Shown here piece after piece: positions 26,574 through 35,879 of a DNA stretch of 64,000 nt. Source of the DNA: Sphingobacteriales bacterium (GTDB lineage Bacteria; Bacteroidota; Bacteroidia; Chitinophagales; JADIYW01). The translations under genes and the position numbers were made by a program. Positions within the stretch are counted from its first letter, which is position 1. Each line of letters starts with the position of its first letter. The stretch is from positions 310,001-374,000 of the forward strand of contig CP064984.1 of the NCBI GenBank assembly GCA_016699615.1, read 5' to 3'. A model generated the notes under the pieces. The model had not been told where the DNA came from. It did not search any database and saw nothing but the letters and a program-made list of their open reading frames with translations.

Positions 26574-27164
26574 ATGTTAGATTTTAATCAAGAAATTATT
26601 CTTGAAGATAGCAAAGTAATTTTACGTCCGCTTGTTGCTAATGATATTGATGCTTTAAAAGTTATTGCTTTTGAAGATAAGATGTTATTACAATATTCTC
26701 CAAATCTGATTTACAATGCTGATTTATTAGAAAAATACATTAAAGATGCATTGGATAGCAAAGCCATGCAATCAAGATATCCTTTTGTGATTATTGATAA
26801 ATATAGCAATACAGTTGTTGGTAGCACAAGTTTTTGCAATGTATCTAACTATGATAAAAGATTGGAAATTGGCTATACATGGTTGGGCAATGCCTACCAA
26901 AAAACTGGCATCAACAGACATTGTAAGTACTTGATGTTGGATTATTGTTTTAATGTTTTGAATTTTGAAAGAGTTGAATTTAAAACAGACGAACGTAATG
27001 AAAAATCTAGGAATGCACTTTTAGGTATTGGTGCAAAAGAAGAAGGTATATTAAAATCACATACTTTGATGTATGATGGCTATCGTAGGAATACGGTGTA
27101 CTATGCTATACTACAACATGAATTTGCAAATACTAAATTGTATAATTGGTATAAGAGTTTGTAG
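26574..27164 (+). CDS. GNAT N-acetyltransferase (RimJ/RimL-like)
   Basis: 196 residues. The fold starts with VILRPLVANDIDALK, then the acetyl-CoA segment LEIGYTWLGNAYQKTGIN near residue 100, and ERVEFKTDERNEKSRNALLGIGAKEEG near 140-165 across two pieces of the RimJ-like pattern. Such enzymes acetylate protein N-termini or small amines. Acceptor unknown. It is last in the M48-rhodanese operon and is followed by the convergent restriction operon. Confidence 0.85.
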   Translation: MLDFNQEIILEDSKVILRPLVANDIDALKVIAFEDKMLLQYSPNLIYNADLLEKYIKDALDSKAMQSRYPFVIIDKYSNTVVGSTSFCNVSNYDKRLEIGYTWLGNAYQKTGINRHCKYLMLDYCFNVLNFERVEFKTDERNEKSRNALLGIGAKEEGILKSHTLMYDGYRRNTVYYAILQHEFANTKLYNWYKSL

Positions 27165-27174
27165 GTAGATATTG

Positions 27175-28302
27175 CTATTGAATAAAAGACTCGTAGCTAT
27201 CAATCATAGCCTTATCAATATTATAACTGCCATCTAAATTTTTAATTATAATTACACTATCAAAACCTAACTCGTTCATTCTTTCAATAGTTAGTAGTTC
27301 TCCTTCATTTACTTGAAAAACTCTACGCAATAACCAATCTGATAATGCTTTATTTGGATTTGTCATTAATGCTTTTGAATTATCTTGACAAACCTTTGCT
27401 GAGAAAATCTCACCAGTTGGAATTTTTAATTCAAATGGTTGGTCTCTTGGTGGAAAGAAATTTGGAAATAATTTATGAATTTCAATTGGAATTGGAATAT
27501 ATACTTCTCCAAAATTTCTTTTTCGTCCTCCAGCATTCCATTGATTCAGCCCACTTTTTTCAAAAACAAATTTTTGCTTATTATTAATTCCATATAAAGG
27601 TAAAATCACATAATTAACTCCTCTTGTAAGTTTATCCGTAGCTTGTTTTAAGACTTTATCTTCAAAAAGTTCTAATAATAAAGAATAAGGATCTTCTAGA
27701 ATTTCAATTGGTAGATGATAGGCATTACTAGGAATATAAAATTTTCTAAAAAGTGTACTTTTTGAATAATTAAAACTGTAAAAATTATTTCCATCTTCAA
27801 ATTGCAAACTTGCATTATTCTGTTTTACAGAATGAATATTTCTTATATCTATTTTATCATAATCAGTTTCAAATAAAAGCAACTTATTATTTTTCCTTGC
27901 AACTATATGATATAATGATTTTTCAATATTATATAATCTATTTGCTAAATCAATTCTTTCATTCCTATATTCAGCAAGTTTATAAGCCAAATCTTTCCCA
28001 TTATAATTTGAAAGTAATTTTGAGAGTGAATTAAATTCTGCAACTTTTTCAGTACTATTATTAAGATTACATCCAAAAGTCTTTAATCCTATACCAAGAG
28101 AATTAATATTTGCATCAAAGGCTGTATCTGAACGAGATAAATTTTCAGCATTAAAACATCTACAGAATATATTTTCTGCAACTCTATAATTAATAAAAGG
28201 AGTTGCACTTTCACTAAACAAACCTGATAATTTAGCTACAGCTGAAAGTAATTTCAAGTAATTACCATTATTATCAATATCTATTTCAGCAAAAGATTTC
28301 AT
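27175..28302 (-). CDS. Type II restriction endonuclease with NgoFVII-like C-terminal domain
   Basis: 375 residues. The C-terminal half resembles the B3-like DNA-recognition domain of NgoFVII/BfiI-type enzymes: WNAGGRKRNFGEVYIPIP near residue 258, then FELKIPTGEIFSAKVCQ and NKALSDWLLRRVF. The N-terminal half has FDANINSLGIGLKTFG near 62-77, which could be the metal-binding Asp and Lys of a PD-(D/E)xK core. No clear HKD phospholipase motif of BfiI is seen, so the cleavage chemistry is uncertain. It is the last gene of a three-gene operon behind a cytosine methylase, overlapping the small gene before it by four bases. Confidence 0.68.
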   Translation of the reverse strand: MKSFAEIDIDNNGNYLKLLSAVAKLSGLFSESATPFINYRVAENIFCRCFNAENLSRSDTAFDANINSLGIGLKTFGCNLNNSTEKVAEFNSLSKLLSNYNGKDLAYKLAEYRNERIDLANRLYNIEKSLYHIVARKNNKLLLFETDYDKIDIRNIHSVKQNNASLQFEDGNNFYSFNYSKSTLFRKFYIPSNAYHLPIEILEDPYSLLLELFEDKVLKQATDKLTRGVNYVILPLYGINNKQKFVFEKSGLNQWNAGGRKRNFGEVYIPIPIEIHKLFPNFFPPRDQPFELKIPTGEIFSAKVCQDNSKALMTNPNKALSDWLLRRVFQVNEGELLTIERMNELGFDSVIIIKNLDGSYNIDKAMIDSYESFIQ

Positions 28303-28622
28303 TTAGAAATTCTTGAATAATGATATAATTCTCCAAAATTATTCGTCATTACTTCTAATAGGTTAGAATAACTTTTTGGCTTTTTCAATCCATTTGTTTT
28401 AAAGAATTCTGTAATAACTTTATTTTCCAAATTAGATAAATAATCATTATAATTTGATTGTTCTCTCTCATCTAAAATATTTGGACAATATCCATCATGA
28501 GTAATAATTATATCATAAATTAAGTCTGTATTATTATCTAATACTCTCAGTGCATAAGTATTTACTGGTAATTTTTTATTTGATAAATCAATATCTAGTA
28601 AACTTGGTTTATATTCTTTCAT
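28299..28622 (-). CDS. Small protein of unknown function in restriction operon
   Basis: 107 residues that I do not recognise. It has no helix-turn-helix, signal peptide or Cys cluster. The sequence has a short beta-like start (YALRVLDNNTDLIYDIIITHDGY), then a helical part (NDYLSNLENKVITEFFKTNG). Start and stop both overlap the neighbouring methylase and endonuclease genes by four bases, so expression is tightly coupled. It may be an accessory or recognition subunit of the endonuclease. Confidence 0.6.
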   Translation of the reverse strand: MKEYKPSLLDIDLSNKKLPVNTYALRVLDNNTDLIYDIIITHDGYCPNILDEREQSNYNDYLSNLENKVITEFFKTNGLKKPKSYSNLLEVMTNNFGELYHYSRISK

Positions 28623-29851
28623 AGTTCTAGTATTTTTATTATTTCTTCACTAATTCTTTCAATCAAATTTGTTGTAACTGAATTACCTGCTTGCATATAT
28701 AATTTACTATCTGCTATTAGAGGCAAAACATATTTATCCATTGGATAACCTTGTAGTGCAAAACATTCTTTTGGTATAAGCTTTCTAATACCAAAATTAT
28801 CTTTAATTAATGGAACATTATGTCCACCTGCTCCCATATTTGCAGTTAGAGTAGGACATACATTACTTTTATTTTCTCTAACATATATTCTTCTCCATTG
28901 ATAAACTGTATCATTTTTAACCATTACTTTCTTTAATATTGGGAAATATGGATGGTTTTCTTTATAATAATATTTATCATCTTGTTTTTCTTTCTCTAAA
29001 AACTCATGAATTGATTTTGTTAACTTTAGCTCGTCTGGAAATTTAAAATATTTATATTTTTTTACCTGTTTTGGATCAAATGCTACAATAAAGATTCGCT
29101 CTCTATTTTGGGGAACATTGGCATGTGTCATTGAGTTTAATACCTTATAAAAAACTTTATATCCTAACTTTTTTTCTAAAATCTCAATAATAACTTTGAA
29201 TGTTTTTCCACTATCATGAGACACTAAATTTTTTACATTTTCTAAAAAAACAACTTTAGGTTTGTGAGTTTCAATAATTTGTTCAATATCAAAAAATAAT
29301 GTACCTCTTGTATCAGAAAATCCTTTTTGATAACCTGCAATTGAAAATGCTTGACAAGGGAAACCTGCACATAAAATATCAAACTTCTTGGGTATATATT
29401 TTTTTACTTCTTGGCTTGTTATATCTCCAAATGGAATCTCACCAAAATTCTCTCGATACGTTTTTTTAGCATCATTATTCCATTCACTTGTATAAACACA
29501 TTTACCACCTACATTTTGCATTGCAATTCTAAATCCACCAATTCCAGCAAAAAGATCAATAAACTTAAATGAATAATTTTCAGGTGTTGGAAAAGGAACA
29601 TTTTCTACCTCAAATAGAAATTGTTGTAATGCATCATTTGCAACAATTGGAACATTATTATCATTTTTATATTCAACAAAATTTGATAAAATTTCTAATG
29701 CATCTTTTTTATAATGCTTTGAAACTCCATTATGTATATTATGTAGATAATGAGTTAAAATTGCTTTTTCCTCAACAATTGGTTCAATAAGTCTAATTTG
29801 ATAATTTTTATTATCAAATTCTTCAATGCTTATTTTTTCATTTACCAACAT
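28619..29851 (-). CDS. DNA cytosine-C5 methyltransferase of type II R-M system
   Basis: 410 residues with all C5-methylase landmarks in order: motif I FIDLFAGIGGFRIAMQN (about 106), motif IV catalytic Cys in CAGFPCQAFSIAGYQKG (about 178), motif VI VVFLENVKNLV (about 214), motif VIII NVPQNRERIFIV (about 258), a target-recognition stretch, then RKLIPKECFALQGYP and the motif X end QAGNSVTTNLIERI. The N-terminal 100 residues are extra and unassigned. It protects host DNA from the endonuclease encoded two genes downstream. The recognition sequence cannot be inferred. Confidence 0.9.
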   Translation of the reverse strand: MLVNEKISIEEFDNKNYQIRLIEPIVEEKAILTHYLHNIHNGVSKHYKKDALEILSNFVEYKNDNNVPIVANDALQQFLFEVENVPFPTPENYSFKFIDLFAGIGGFRIAMQNVGGKCVYTSEWNNDAKKTYRENFGEIPFGDITSQEVKKYIPKKFDILCAGFPCQAFSIAGYQKGFSDTRGTLFFDIEQIIETHKPKVVFLENVKNLVSHDSGKTFKVIIEILEKKLGYKVFYKVLNSMTHANVPQNRERIFIVAFDPKQVKKYKYFKFPDELKLTKSIHEFLEKEKQDDKYYYKENHPYFPILKKVMVKNDTVYQWRRIYVRENKSNVCPTLTANMGAGGHNVPLIKDNFGIRKLIPKECFALQGYPMDKYVLPLIADSKLYMQAGNSVTTNLIERISEEIIKILEL

Positions 29852-29919
29852 TGCCTACATTAAAATAAAAATATTATAAATTCATACAAAAGTCACAAAA
29901 AACAAAACAACTTTATAAA

Positions 29920-30702
29920 CTAGTATCCATTAGCTTGAACGATAAGTTCTGCTAAGTCTACTACTTTTATTTCGTCTTGTTTGTCTTCATTTTTTATACC
30001 ATCAGTAATCATAGTATTGCAAAATGGACATGCTACTGCAATTACATCTGGCATTACTTCTATTAGCTGTTCTGTGCGTTCTATATTGATACGTTTTGTG
30101 CCTGGTTCATCTTCTTTAAACATTTGTGAACCACCAGCGCCACAACATAATCCATTAGTTTTGCATTTTGCAACATCTACCAAATCTGCATCTAATGCTT
30201 CTATAATACTTCTTGGTGCTTCGTATATATCATTTGCTCTTCCTAGGTAGCAAGAATCGTGGTAAGTAATGCGTTTTCCTTTGAATGCGCCACCTTCTAC
30301 TTTCAATTTTCCTTCGTTAATTAATTGTTGTAAGTAGGTAGAATGGTGTAATACTTCGTAGTTTCCGCCTAATGCTGGATATTCATTTTTTATTGTATTA
30401 AAACAATGCGGACATGTTGTAATTATTTTTTTTACGCCATAGTTATTTAGTGTTGCAACATTTTGTTGTGCCAACATTTGAAATACAAACTCATTTCCTG
30501 CTCTACGTGCTGGATCGCCTGTACATGCTTCTTCTGTGCCTAATACTGCAAAATTGATGCTTAGTTGATTCAAAATTTTGGTAAAGGCAATCGTAATTCT
30601 TTGAGCACGTTGATCGAATGAGCCTGCGCAACCTACCCAAAATATAACATCAGGTGTTTTGCCTTCTGCTACTAATTCTGACATAACTGGAGCTGTATAC
30701 AT
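29920..30702 (-). CDS. CCG-domain Fe-S redox protein (HdrB/GlpC-like)
   Basis: 260 residues with two cysteine-rich CCG-type domains: CPHCFNTIKNEYPAL and HDSCYLGRAND near 117-165, and CCGAGGSQMF with CPFCNTMI near 200-240. Such domains bind a noncubane [4Fe-4S] cluster in heterodisulfide reductase HdrB/HdrD, GlpC and LutA. It begins 71 bases after the membrane Fe-S gene, which carries the two classical clusters. The two products probably form one membrane redox complex taking electrons from or to quinone. Substrate unknown. Confidence 0.86.
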   Translation of the reverse strand: MYTAPVMSELVAEGKTPDVIFWVGCAGSFDQRAQRITIAFTKILNQLSINFAVLGTEEACTGDPARRAGNEFVFQMLAQQNVATLNNYGVKKIITTCPHCFNTIKNEYPALGGNYEVLHHSTYLQQLINEGKLKVEGGAFKGKRITYHDSCYLGRANDIYEAPRSIIEALDADLVDVAKCKTNGLCCGAGGSQMFKEDEPGTKRINIERTEQLIEVMPDVIAVACPFCNTMITDGIKNEDKQDEIKVVDLAELIVQANGY

Positions 30703-30773
30703 ATTTATTGTTTTATTTTTTATTGATATTTTTTTCTAAAACTTTGTTGTTATTGACTAATAACTATACTTTT

Positions 30774-32110
30774 TTAATTTAATTCTTCTGTCCATTTAAT
30801 TCTATCTTCTGGAGAAAATTGCCATGGTGCTTGGTTGTTTTCCATATTGGCAAATATTGTATTCCACTCTTGTGGTGAATTACTTTCATCCATAATCATA
30901 TTTCTACGCAACTCTATGATGATGCTTAGTGGTGATATATTTACTGGACATTCTTCAACGCATGCGTTGCAAGTAGTACAAGCTCTAAGCTCTTCTGCTG
31001 TAACGTAATCGTTTAATAAAGTTTTATTGTCTACGAAATCTGGTAGTGTATTTTTCTATTGTTGGCAACTTCTTCTAATCTATCTCTGGTGTCTATCATA
31101 ATTTTTCTTGGAGATAATTTTTTGCCTGTAATATTTGCTGGACAAGCCTGAGTACATCTTCCACATTCTGTACATGTGTATGCATCTAATAAACTTTTCC
31201 ATGATAAATCATAGACATCTTTTGCTCCAAATTTTATTTCGCCTTCAGTTTCTGGTGCTTTGTAGCTATCATCAAACATTGATCTTACTTCATGCATTAC
31301 GCTATCCATGTTGTGTATTTCGCCTTTTGGCTCTGGTCTTGTAAAGAATGTATTTGGAAATGCAAGCATTATATGTAAATGCTTAGAATATGGTAAGTAT
31401 AACAAGAATGCGAAAACCATAGAAAGGTGTCCCCACCATCCAATTCTTTCCATTAGTACCAACAATCCGTGTGGTAAGTTGTATAATGCATGACCTACGT
31501 AATTGCTCAATAGAAATCCTTTTGTATCAATATAATGTGGATCGCCTTGTAATTGCAAAGCTCTATCTGCGCCATTCATCATAAAAATGAATGTTATTAA
31601 CGTCAACTCAAATGCTAAGATGATTAATCCGTCTTTAGTTGGCCAACCTTTCATTTCTGGTTTGTTGAATCTTGGTATAATAAATATTGTTCTTCTTAGT
31701 ATGAATACTATTGTAACAAAGAATGTAAGTAATGATAATACTTCAATAAATGAAATTACAAAACGATAGAACTCGCCTAAGATATTACCTTGAAATAAAT
31801 AATGGTATAAAATTCTGTGTTGTCCTGTTGCGCCATCTAATATAATTTCTAAAAGTTCTATTTGTGTGATGCAAAATGATGCATAGATAACTAAGTGCAA
31901 CATAGCAGGAAATGTGATTCTAAACATTTTTTTCTGACCGAATGCTACAAGAAACATACTTTTCAATCTGAAGCTTAAAGTAGAATCTATATGTTCTGGT
32001 CTGCCCAGCATGATGTTGTCATAGATTTCTTTAAATTTTTTGAACCCAATGTATGCTACAGTGCCACTTATTGCTAAAAATGCAACTATTTGTAATATTG
32101 TAAAAACCAT
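30774..32110 (-). CDS. Membrane dicluster Fe-S protein, reading frame broken by 1-base deletion
   Basis: The first frame, 31031-32110, gives 359 residues: about six membrane helices (residues 5-240) and one [4Fe-4S] motif CTECGRCTQACP near 320. The end of this frame (IHYQIS) is not family-like. The next frame continues with TLPDFVDNKTLLNDYV and holds the missing second motif CTTCNACVEECP, ending in WTEELN at 30774. One extra T in the five-T run at 31051-31055 (an A on the coding strand) would join them into a 445-residue protein. It resembles HdrE/HdrC-like or GlpC-linked membrane Fe-S subunits. Confidence 0.85.
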
Positions 32111-32222
32111 TTATAAATATTTGAGATAAAAATACAATGTTTGTATTGATTTAACAAAATTTATTATTAACAGTTTGAATTAAATAAGTGTTATAAGTTT
32201 GATTTTTATACTTTGTATATGC

Positions 32223-33161
32223 TTATTCATTAAAGAATCTTTGTACATCATTATATACGCTGTTTGTCATTTCTAGCATAGGCACATGACCGCAATTATT
32301 GTACACTTGTACTTTACTATTTTTAATGTCTTGATGGAATCTATCTGCGTATTTTACATCTACAATTACATCATTTTTGCCCCAAATAATTAGTGTTGGT
32401 ATTTGGATGTTTTTAATTTTTTCTTGGTCAATAATTTGATTAGAACTTGCCATACTTAGTATGTGTTTTAAGTTGCCTGCTTTGTTCCAAAAATCGCTCA
32501 CACGTTGTATTTTTGCATCTGTAAGTGTGCTTCCATCGTAGAATATTCTACTAATTCCGTTGGCAATCATAAATTTTGGAATTCCTTTTTTTAATGCTGT
32601 TTTTAATAGTGGATTTCTAAATCTATCTGCATTGGCTGTTTTCATTACTTCGCGCATATCGTAGCCTGCACTATTCAATAGTACTAGTTTTTTTACTTTG
32701 TCTGGATGTTGTAAGGTTAGATTCCAAGCCATTAATCCACCTAAAGAATTGCCCATTACATAGAATGAATCTAAGTGTAGTGTATCTATCAAGAAATTAA
32801 AATATTCGTTGTATGCTGCTAAATAATTGGTTGTGTCTGTTTCTGCGTATGGAAATTGCGATAATGCAAAACCTGGTAAGTCTACTCTGATTACTCTATG
32901 GTTTGTATTGAACAAAGAGTCTAATGGTAAAAAATCTTTGTGGCTTCCACCAAATCCATGTATCATTAATATTGGAAAACCTGTGCCACTTTCTGTGTAG
33001 TGCAACTCCGCTCCTTTCCAATTGATAAATTTTGATGTTGGCTCTGCGTATTTTTGTTTAACGTATTCTTGTGTGAGTGTTAGGTCTTTTCTTAAAAATA
33101 AGACATATGCAGCAAAAATTATTAATAATAGAATGATGAAAAGTATTATTTTTCTTATCAT
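32223..33161 (-). CDS. Alpha/beta-fold hydrolase, membrane-anchored
   Basis: 312 residues. An N-terminal hydrophobic anchor (KIILFIILLLIIFAAYVLF) is followed by a hydrolase fold: MIHGFGGSHKDF near 66, DLPGFALS near 92, the nucleophile VMGNSLGGLMAWN near 140, an Asp in WGKNDVIV near 262, and the His in NNCGHVPMLE near 290. It probably cleaves an ester or similar bond at the outer face of the inner membrane. The gene shares direction with a second hydrolase gene 21 bases upstream. Confidence 0.85.
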   Translation of the reverse strand: MIRKIILFIILLLIIFAAYVLFLRKDLTLTQEYVKQKYAEPTSKFINWKGAELHYTESGTGFPILMIHGFGGSHKDFLPLDSLFNTNHRVIRVDLPGFALSQFPYAETDTTNYLAAYNEYFNFLIDTLHLDSFYVMGNSLGGLMAWNLTLQHPDKVKKLVLLNSAGYDMREVMKTANADRFRNPLLKTALKKGIPKFMIANGISRIFYDGSTLTDAKIQRVSDFWNKAGNLKHILSMASSNQIIDQEKIKNIQIPTLIIWGKNDVIVDVKYADRFHQDIKNSKVQVYNNCGHVPMLEMTNSVYNDVQRFFNE

Positions 33162-33182
33162 AAGTATAGATTATTTGACAAT

Positions 33183-33944
33183 TTACAGAATTTTATTTAT
33201 TTCTTCTAAAAATTGTGTTGGATTGTCTGCGTGTACCCAATGTGTTGCATTTATAATCGTAATGAATGTTGTTTTTGGAAATAATGTTTCTATTTTTTTG
33301 TAGTCTGTATCTTTTATATATTTTGATTTTTCTCCTCTTATAAAAAATGTGTTTCCGAGAAATTGATTTGTTGTTTCTGAGAAATCCATCAGCTCATTAT
33401 AGTTTTTTACGATTCCTTCTAGATTGCATTTCCAGATAAAATTTTTATGCTCATCGCGTGTTAGATTTTTTAGAATAAATTGTCTTTCTGCTGTGTTTAT
33501 AATTTTGTCTTCTAAAAAATATTCAATTGCATTTCTATCTGTTGATGTATGCAAAGGTGCGTTTTGCATAGCATTTAATATATACTCATGTCCGCCACGG
33601 TATTTTTTTGGTGCAATATCTACAACGATTAATTGTTCTACAAAATCTGGATACGTTAAGGCAAATTGCATAGCCACTTTTCCACCCATTGAATGTCCTA
33701 AAATTGATGTTTTATTGATATTTTGTTGTGCTAAGAAATCAAATACATCATCAGCCATCAATTGATAATTCATATTTTCTGTGTGTGGCGAACGTCCGTG
33801 GTTTCTTTGGTCAATCAAATAAATTGAATATTGTGGCTTTATATTTTTAGCTATAGTTTGCCAATTGTCTGAAGAGCCTAATAATCCATGTAAAATAATT
33901 AGATTCTTGTTTCCGTCTCCAATTTTTTTATAATAAAGGTTCAT
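33183..33944 (-). CDS. Alpha/beta-fold esterase (YbfF-like)
   Basis: 253 residues, cytosolic. Motifs are ILHGLLGSSDNWQ near 17, DQRNHGRSPHT near 45, the nucleophile ILGHSMGGKVAM near 82, and the His in INATHWVHADNP near 232. The HGLLGSSDNW and DQRNHGRS pattern is characteristic of the YbfF/ABHD11 group of acyl esterases. Its start overlaps the mechanosensitive-channel gene by 17 bases, so it is co-transcribed with the upstream run. Confidence 0.86.
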   Translation of the reverse strand: MNLYYKKIGDGNKNLIILHGLLGSSDNWQTIAKNIKPQYSIYLIDQRNHGRSPHTENMNYQLMADDVFDFLAQQNINKTSILGHSMGGKVAMQFALTYPDFVEQLIVVDIAPKKYRGGHEYILNAMQNAPLHTSTDRNAIEYFLEDKIINTAERQFILKNLTRDEHKNFIWKCNLEGIVKNYNELMDFSETTNQFLGNTFFIRGEKSKYIKDTDYKKIETLFPKTTFITIINATHWVHADNPTQFLEEINKIL

Positions 33945-34785
33945 TAGATTTTGTAATAATGTGAATGTCGCGTTGAGGAAAAGGAATTTGAATATTGTGT
34001 TCTTTAAATTTTCTGAATATCTCGAACCTCAAATCGCTCTTTATATTTTCTACTCTAAAAATAATATTTGACCAGAAATGTAATGAAAAATTGATGCTGT
34101 TGTCTCCAAAACTATCAATTCTAACTTGTGTATTTCTATCCTTATCATTTGAAATAACATCTTTATTTTCTGCTGCAACTTTTAATAAAATCTTTTTCAC
34201 TAACTCTACATCTGAATCATAAGAAACGCCAACTTCAATTTTGAATCTTGCAATTTTTTCGTGGTGACTCCAATTGATCACATTTTCGGAAATAAATCTT
34301 CCATTGGGTACAATAATGTTGATTCCATCTCTTGTAATGATTTCTGATGTGCGTAGTTTAATATCAGTTACTCTACCAACAATATCATCAATTTCTAAAA
34401 CATCATTTACTTTAATTGTTCCATCTATCAATAAAAAAATACCTGAAACTATGTCTTTAAATATTTGTTGAACGCCAAGTCCTAAGCCAACCATGATTGC
34501 TGCTGAACCTGCTAACAAAAATGTAAGTTTTATTTTTAGAATACCAAAAATAATTGCAATAACGAATATCCACGATATATACTTTACTAATAGATATATT
34601 GACAGAAGCCTGTTTCTATTAATATCATTTTGTATTTGTTTTTTAAGTATAAAATACTTTACTGCAAATAGAAAAAAATAGTTTAATAATATAACTACTG
34701 CAATTACAATTAGCATAGCAACTGTAAGTTCGTAACTTTTAATTTTTATTAATGTATATTCTAAAAACTTTTCTAATTCATTCAT
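33928..34785 (-). CDS. Small-conductance mechanosensitive channel (MscS family)
   Basis: 285 residues. Three N-terminal membrane helices lie near residues 18-45, 62-82 and 88-110. The third is the pore helix with a Gly/Ala pattern (LLAGSAAIMVGLGLGVQQIFKD), here seen as two adjoining pieces. The beta domain follows with VNDVLEIDDIVGRVTDI and an IVPNGRFISE segment. It opens under membrane tension to release solutes during hypo-osmotic shock. It overlaps genes on both sides. Confidence 0.9.
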   Translation of the reverse strand: MNELEKFLEYTLIKIKSYELTVAMLIVIAVVILLNYFFLFAVKYFILKKQIQNDINRNRLLSIYLLVKYISWIFVIAIIFGILKIKLTFLLAGSAAIMVGLGLGVQQIFKDIVSGIFLLIDGTIKVNDVLEIDDIVGRVTDIKLRTSEIITRDGINIIVPNGRFISENVINWSHHEKIARFKIEVGVSYDSDVELVKKILLKVAAENKDVISNDKDRNTQVRIDSFGDNSINFSLHFWSNIIFRVENIKSDLRFEIFRKFKEHNIQIPFPQRDIHIITKSNEPLL

Positions 34786-35879
34786 AATTTTTGGTATAAT
34801 TCAATTAATTTATTTTCTTCATTTTCCCAATTTAATATTGTAGCTGCTTTGATACAATTATTTCTTATTTCATCGTAATGTGGTTTATTTTCAATTAATA
34901 GTTTCATTGCTTTTACAACATCTTCTATAATTAATTTATCGACCAAAACACCAACTTTATATTGATCATTGTATTGAATATATTCTGGAAATGCAATAAC
35001 AATTTGTGGTATGTATGCTTGAATATAATCAAAAAATTTATTATTCAGTGAATAATAGTAATTCTTTCCAATTTGTTCTAATAAGTTTATTCCTGCAAAT
35101 GCTTGTTGTGTTATTACTTTTAGTTCTGTCGGATTTAGTTTTCCTAACAATTTTACTCTATGTTCTAATTTATAATATTGTATTATTTTTTTTATTTCTT
35201 CAAACTCATCGCCATCGCCTGCAATATAAAGTGAATAGTCATTAATATATTGTATGGCTAATATACTTTCTTTGATGCCTCTGCCTAAATTTATTGCGCC
35301 TTGATAAAGAAAATATGGTTCTGTTTTTGACGGATACAGTGTATTGTTTTTTAGTGGAAGACTTCTGATAACATGAAATTCTTTGTTGAATTCTTTTTTA
35401 AATATTGTAGCTAATGATTGATTTACTGTATAGGCAATATCTACTTGTGGTATTAATTTGCATTCTATAAATTGCCAAAATTTCTGAACATTTGTTCTTC
35501 CAATTAGTTCTGGTGATTCTGAAAAATATTCATGTGCATCATATACAATTTTCTTTCTTTTAATTTTTCCTGCTAATATTGCTGCTGGCAATGTATCTGC
35601 ATCACAAGCGCAAACTATATCAAATTGATGCAACAATAAGTATATAAAAAAGCGAATATTTAATTCTGCGTAAAAAAGAAAATTCTTGTTGAAGAATAAT
35701 TTTAATCGTGTAGGTAGGAAATATAGTTTTGGTAATGCTTTTGAATTTGGTAAATACCTACCTACTAATTCTACATGATAATTATTTGCAGAAAGTGTGT
35801 TGCATATTTTATGCATTCTATTGTCTGTTACAATATCATTGCTTACTAAAAAAATAATATTATTTCTTTCTGACTTCAT
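34782..35879 (-). CDS. Glycosyltransferase family 4-like protein
   Basis: 365 residues of GT-B type. The N-terminal domain has FLVSNDIVTDNRMHKICN and ACDADTLPAAILA near 90; the loop YDAHEYFSESPEL near 115 is typical of GT4 enzymes. The C-terminal domain has YQGAINLGRGIKESILAI near 205, IAGDGDEFEEIKKI, and KLLGKLNPTEL. It lacks a membrane segment. It overlaps recQ by 20 bases upstream and the channel gene by four bases downstream. Sugar and acceptor unknown. Confidence 0.85.
   Translation of the reverse strand: MKSERNNIIFLVSNDIVTDNRMHKICNTLSANNYHVELVGRYLPNSKALPKLYFLPTRLKLFFNKNFLFYAELNIRFFIYLLLHQFDIVCACDADTLPAAILAGKIKRKKIVYDAHEYFSESPELIGRTNVQKFWQFIECKLIPQVDIAYTVNQSLATIFKKEFNKEFHVIRSLPLKNNTLYPSKTEPYFLYQGAINLGRGIKESILAIQYINDYSLYIAGDGDEFEEIKKIIQYYKLEHRVKLLGKLNPTELKVITQQAFAGINLLEQIGKNYYYSLNNKFFDYIQAYIPQIVIAFPEYIQYNDQYKVGVLVDKLIIEDVVKAMKLLIENKPHYDEIRNNCIKAATILNWENEENKLIELYQKL

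Noticed and set aside
31040..31060. Programmed -1 ribosomal frameshift in the Fe-S gene
   Set aside because: The A run is not a good slippery heptamer (the second codon would mispair), and similar breaks occur in unrelated genes nearby.
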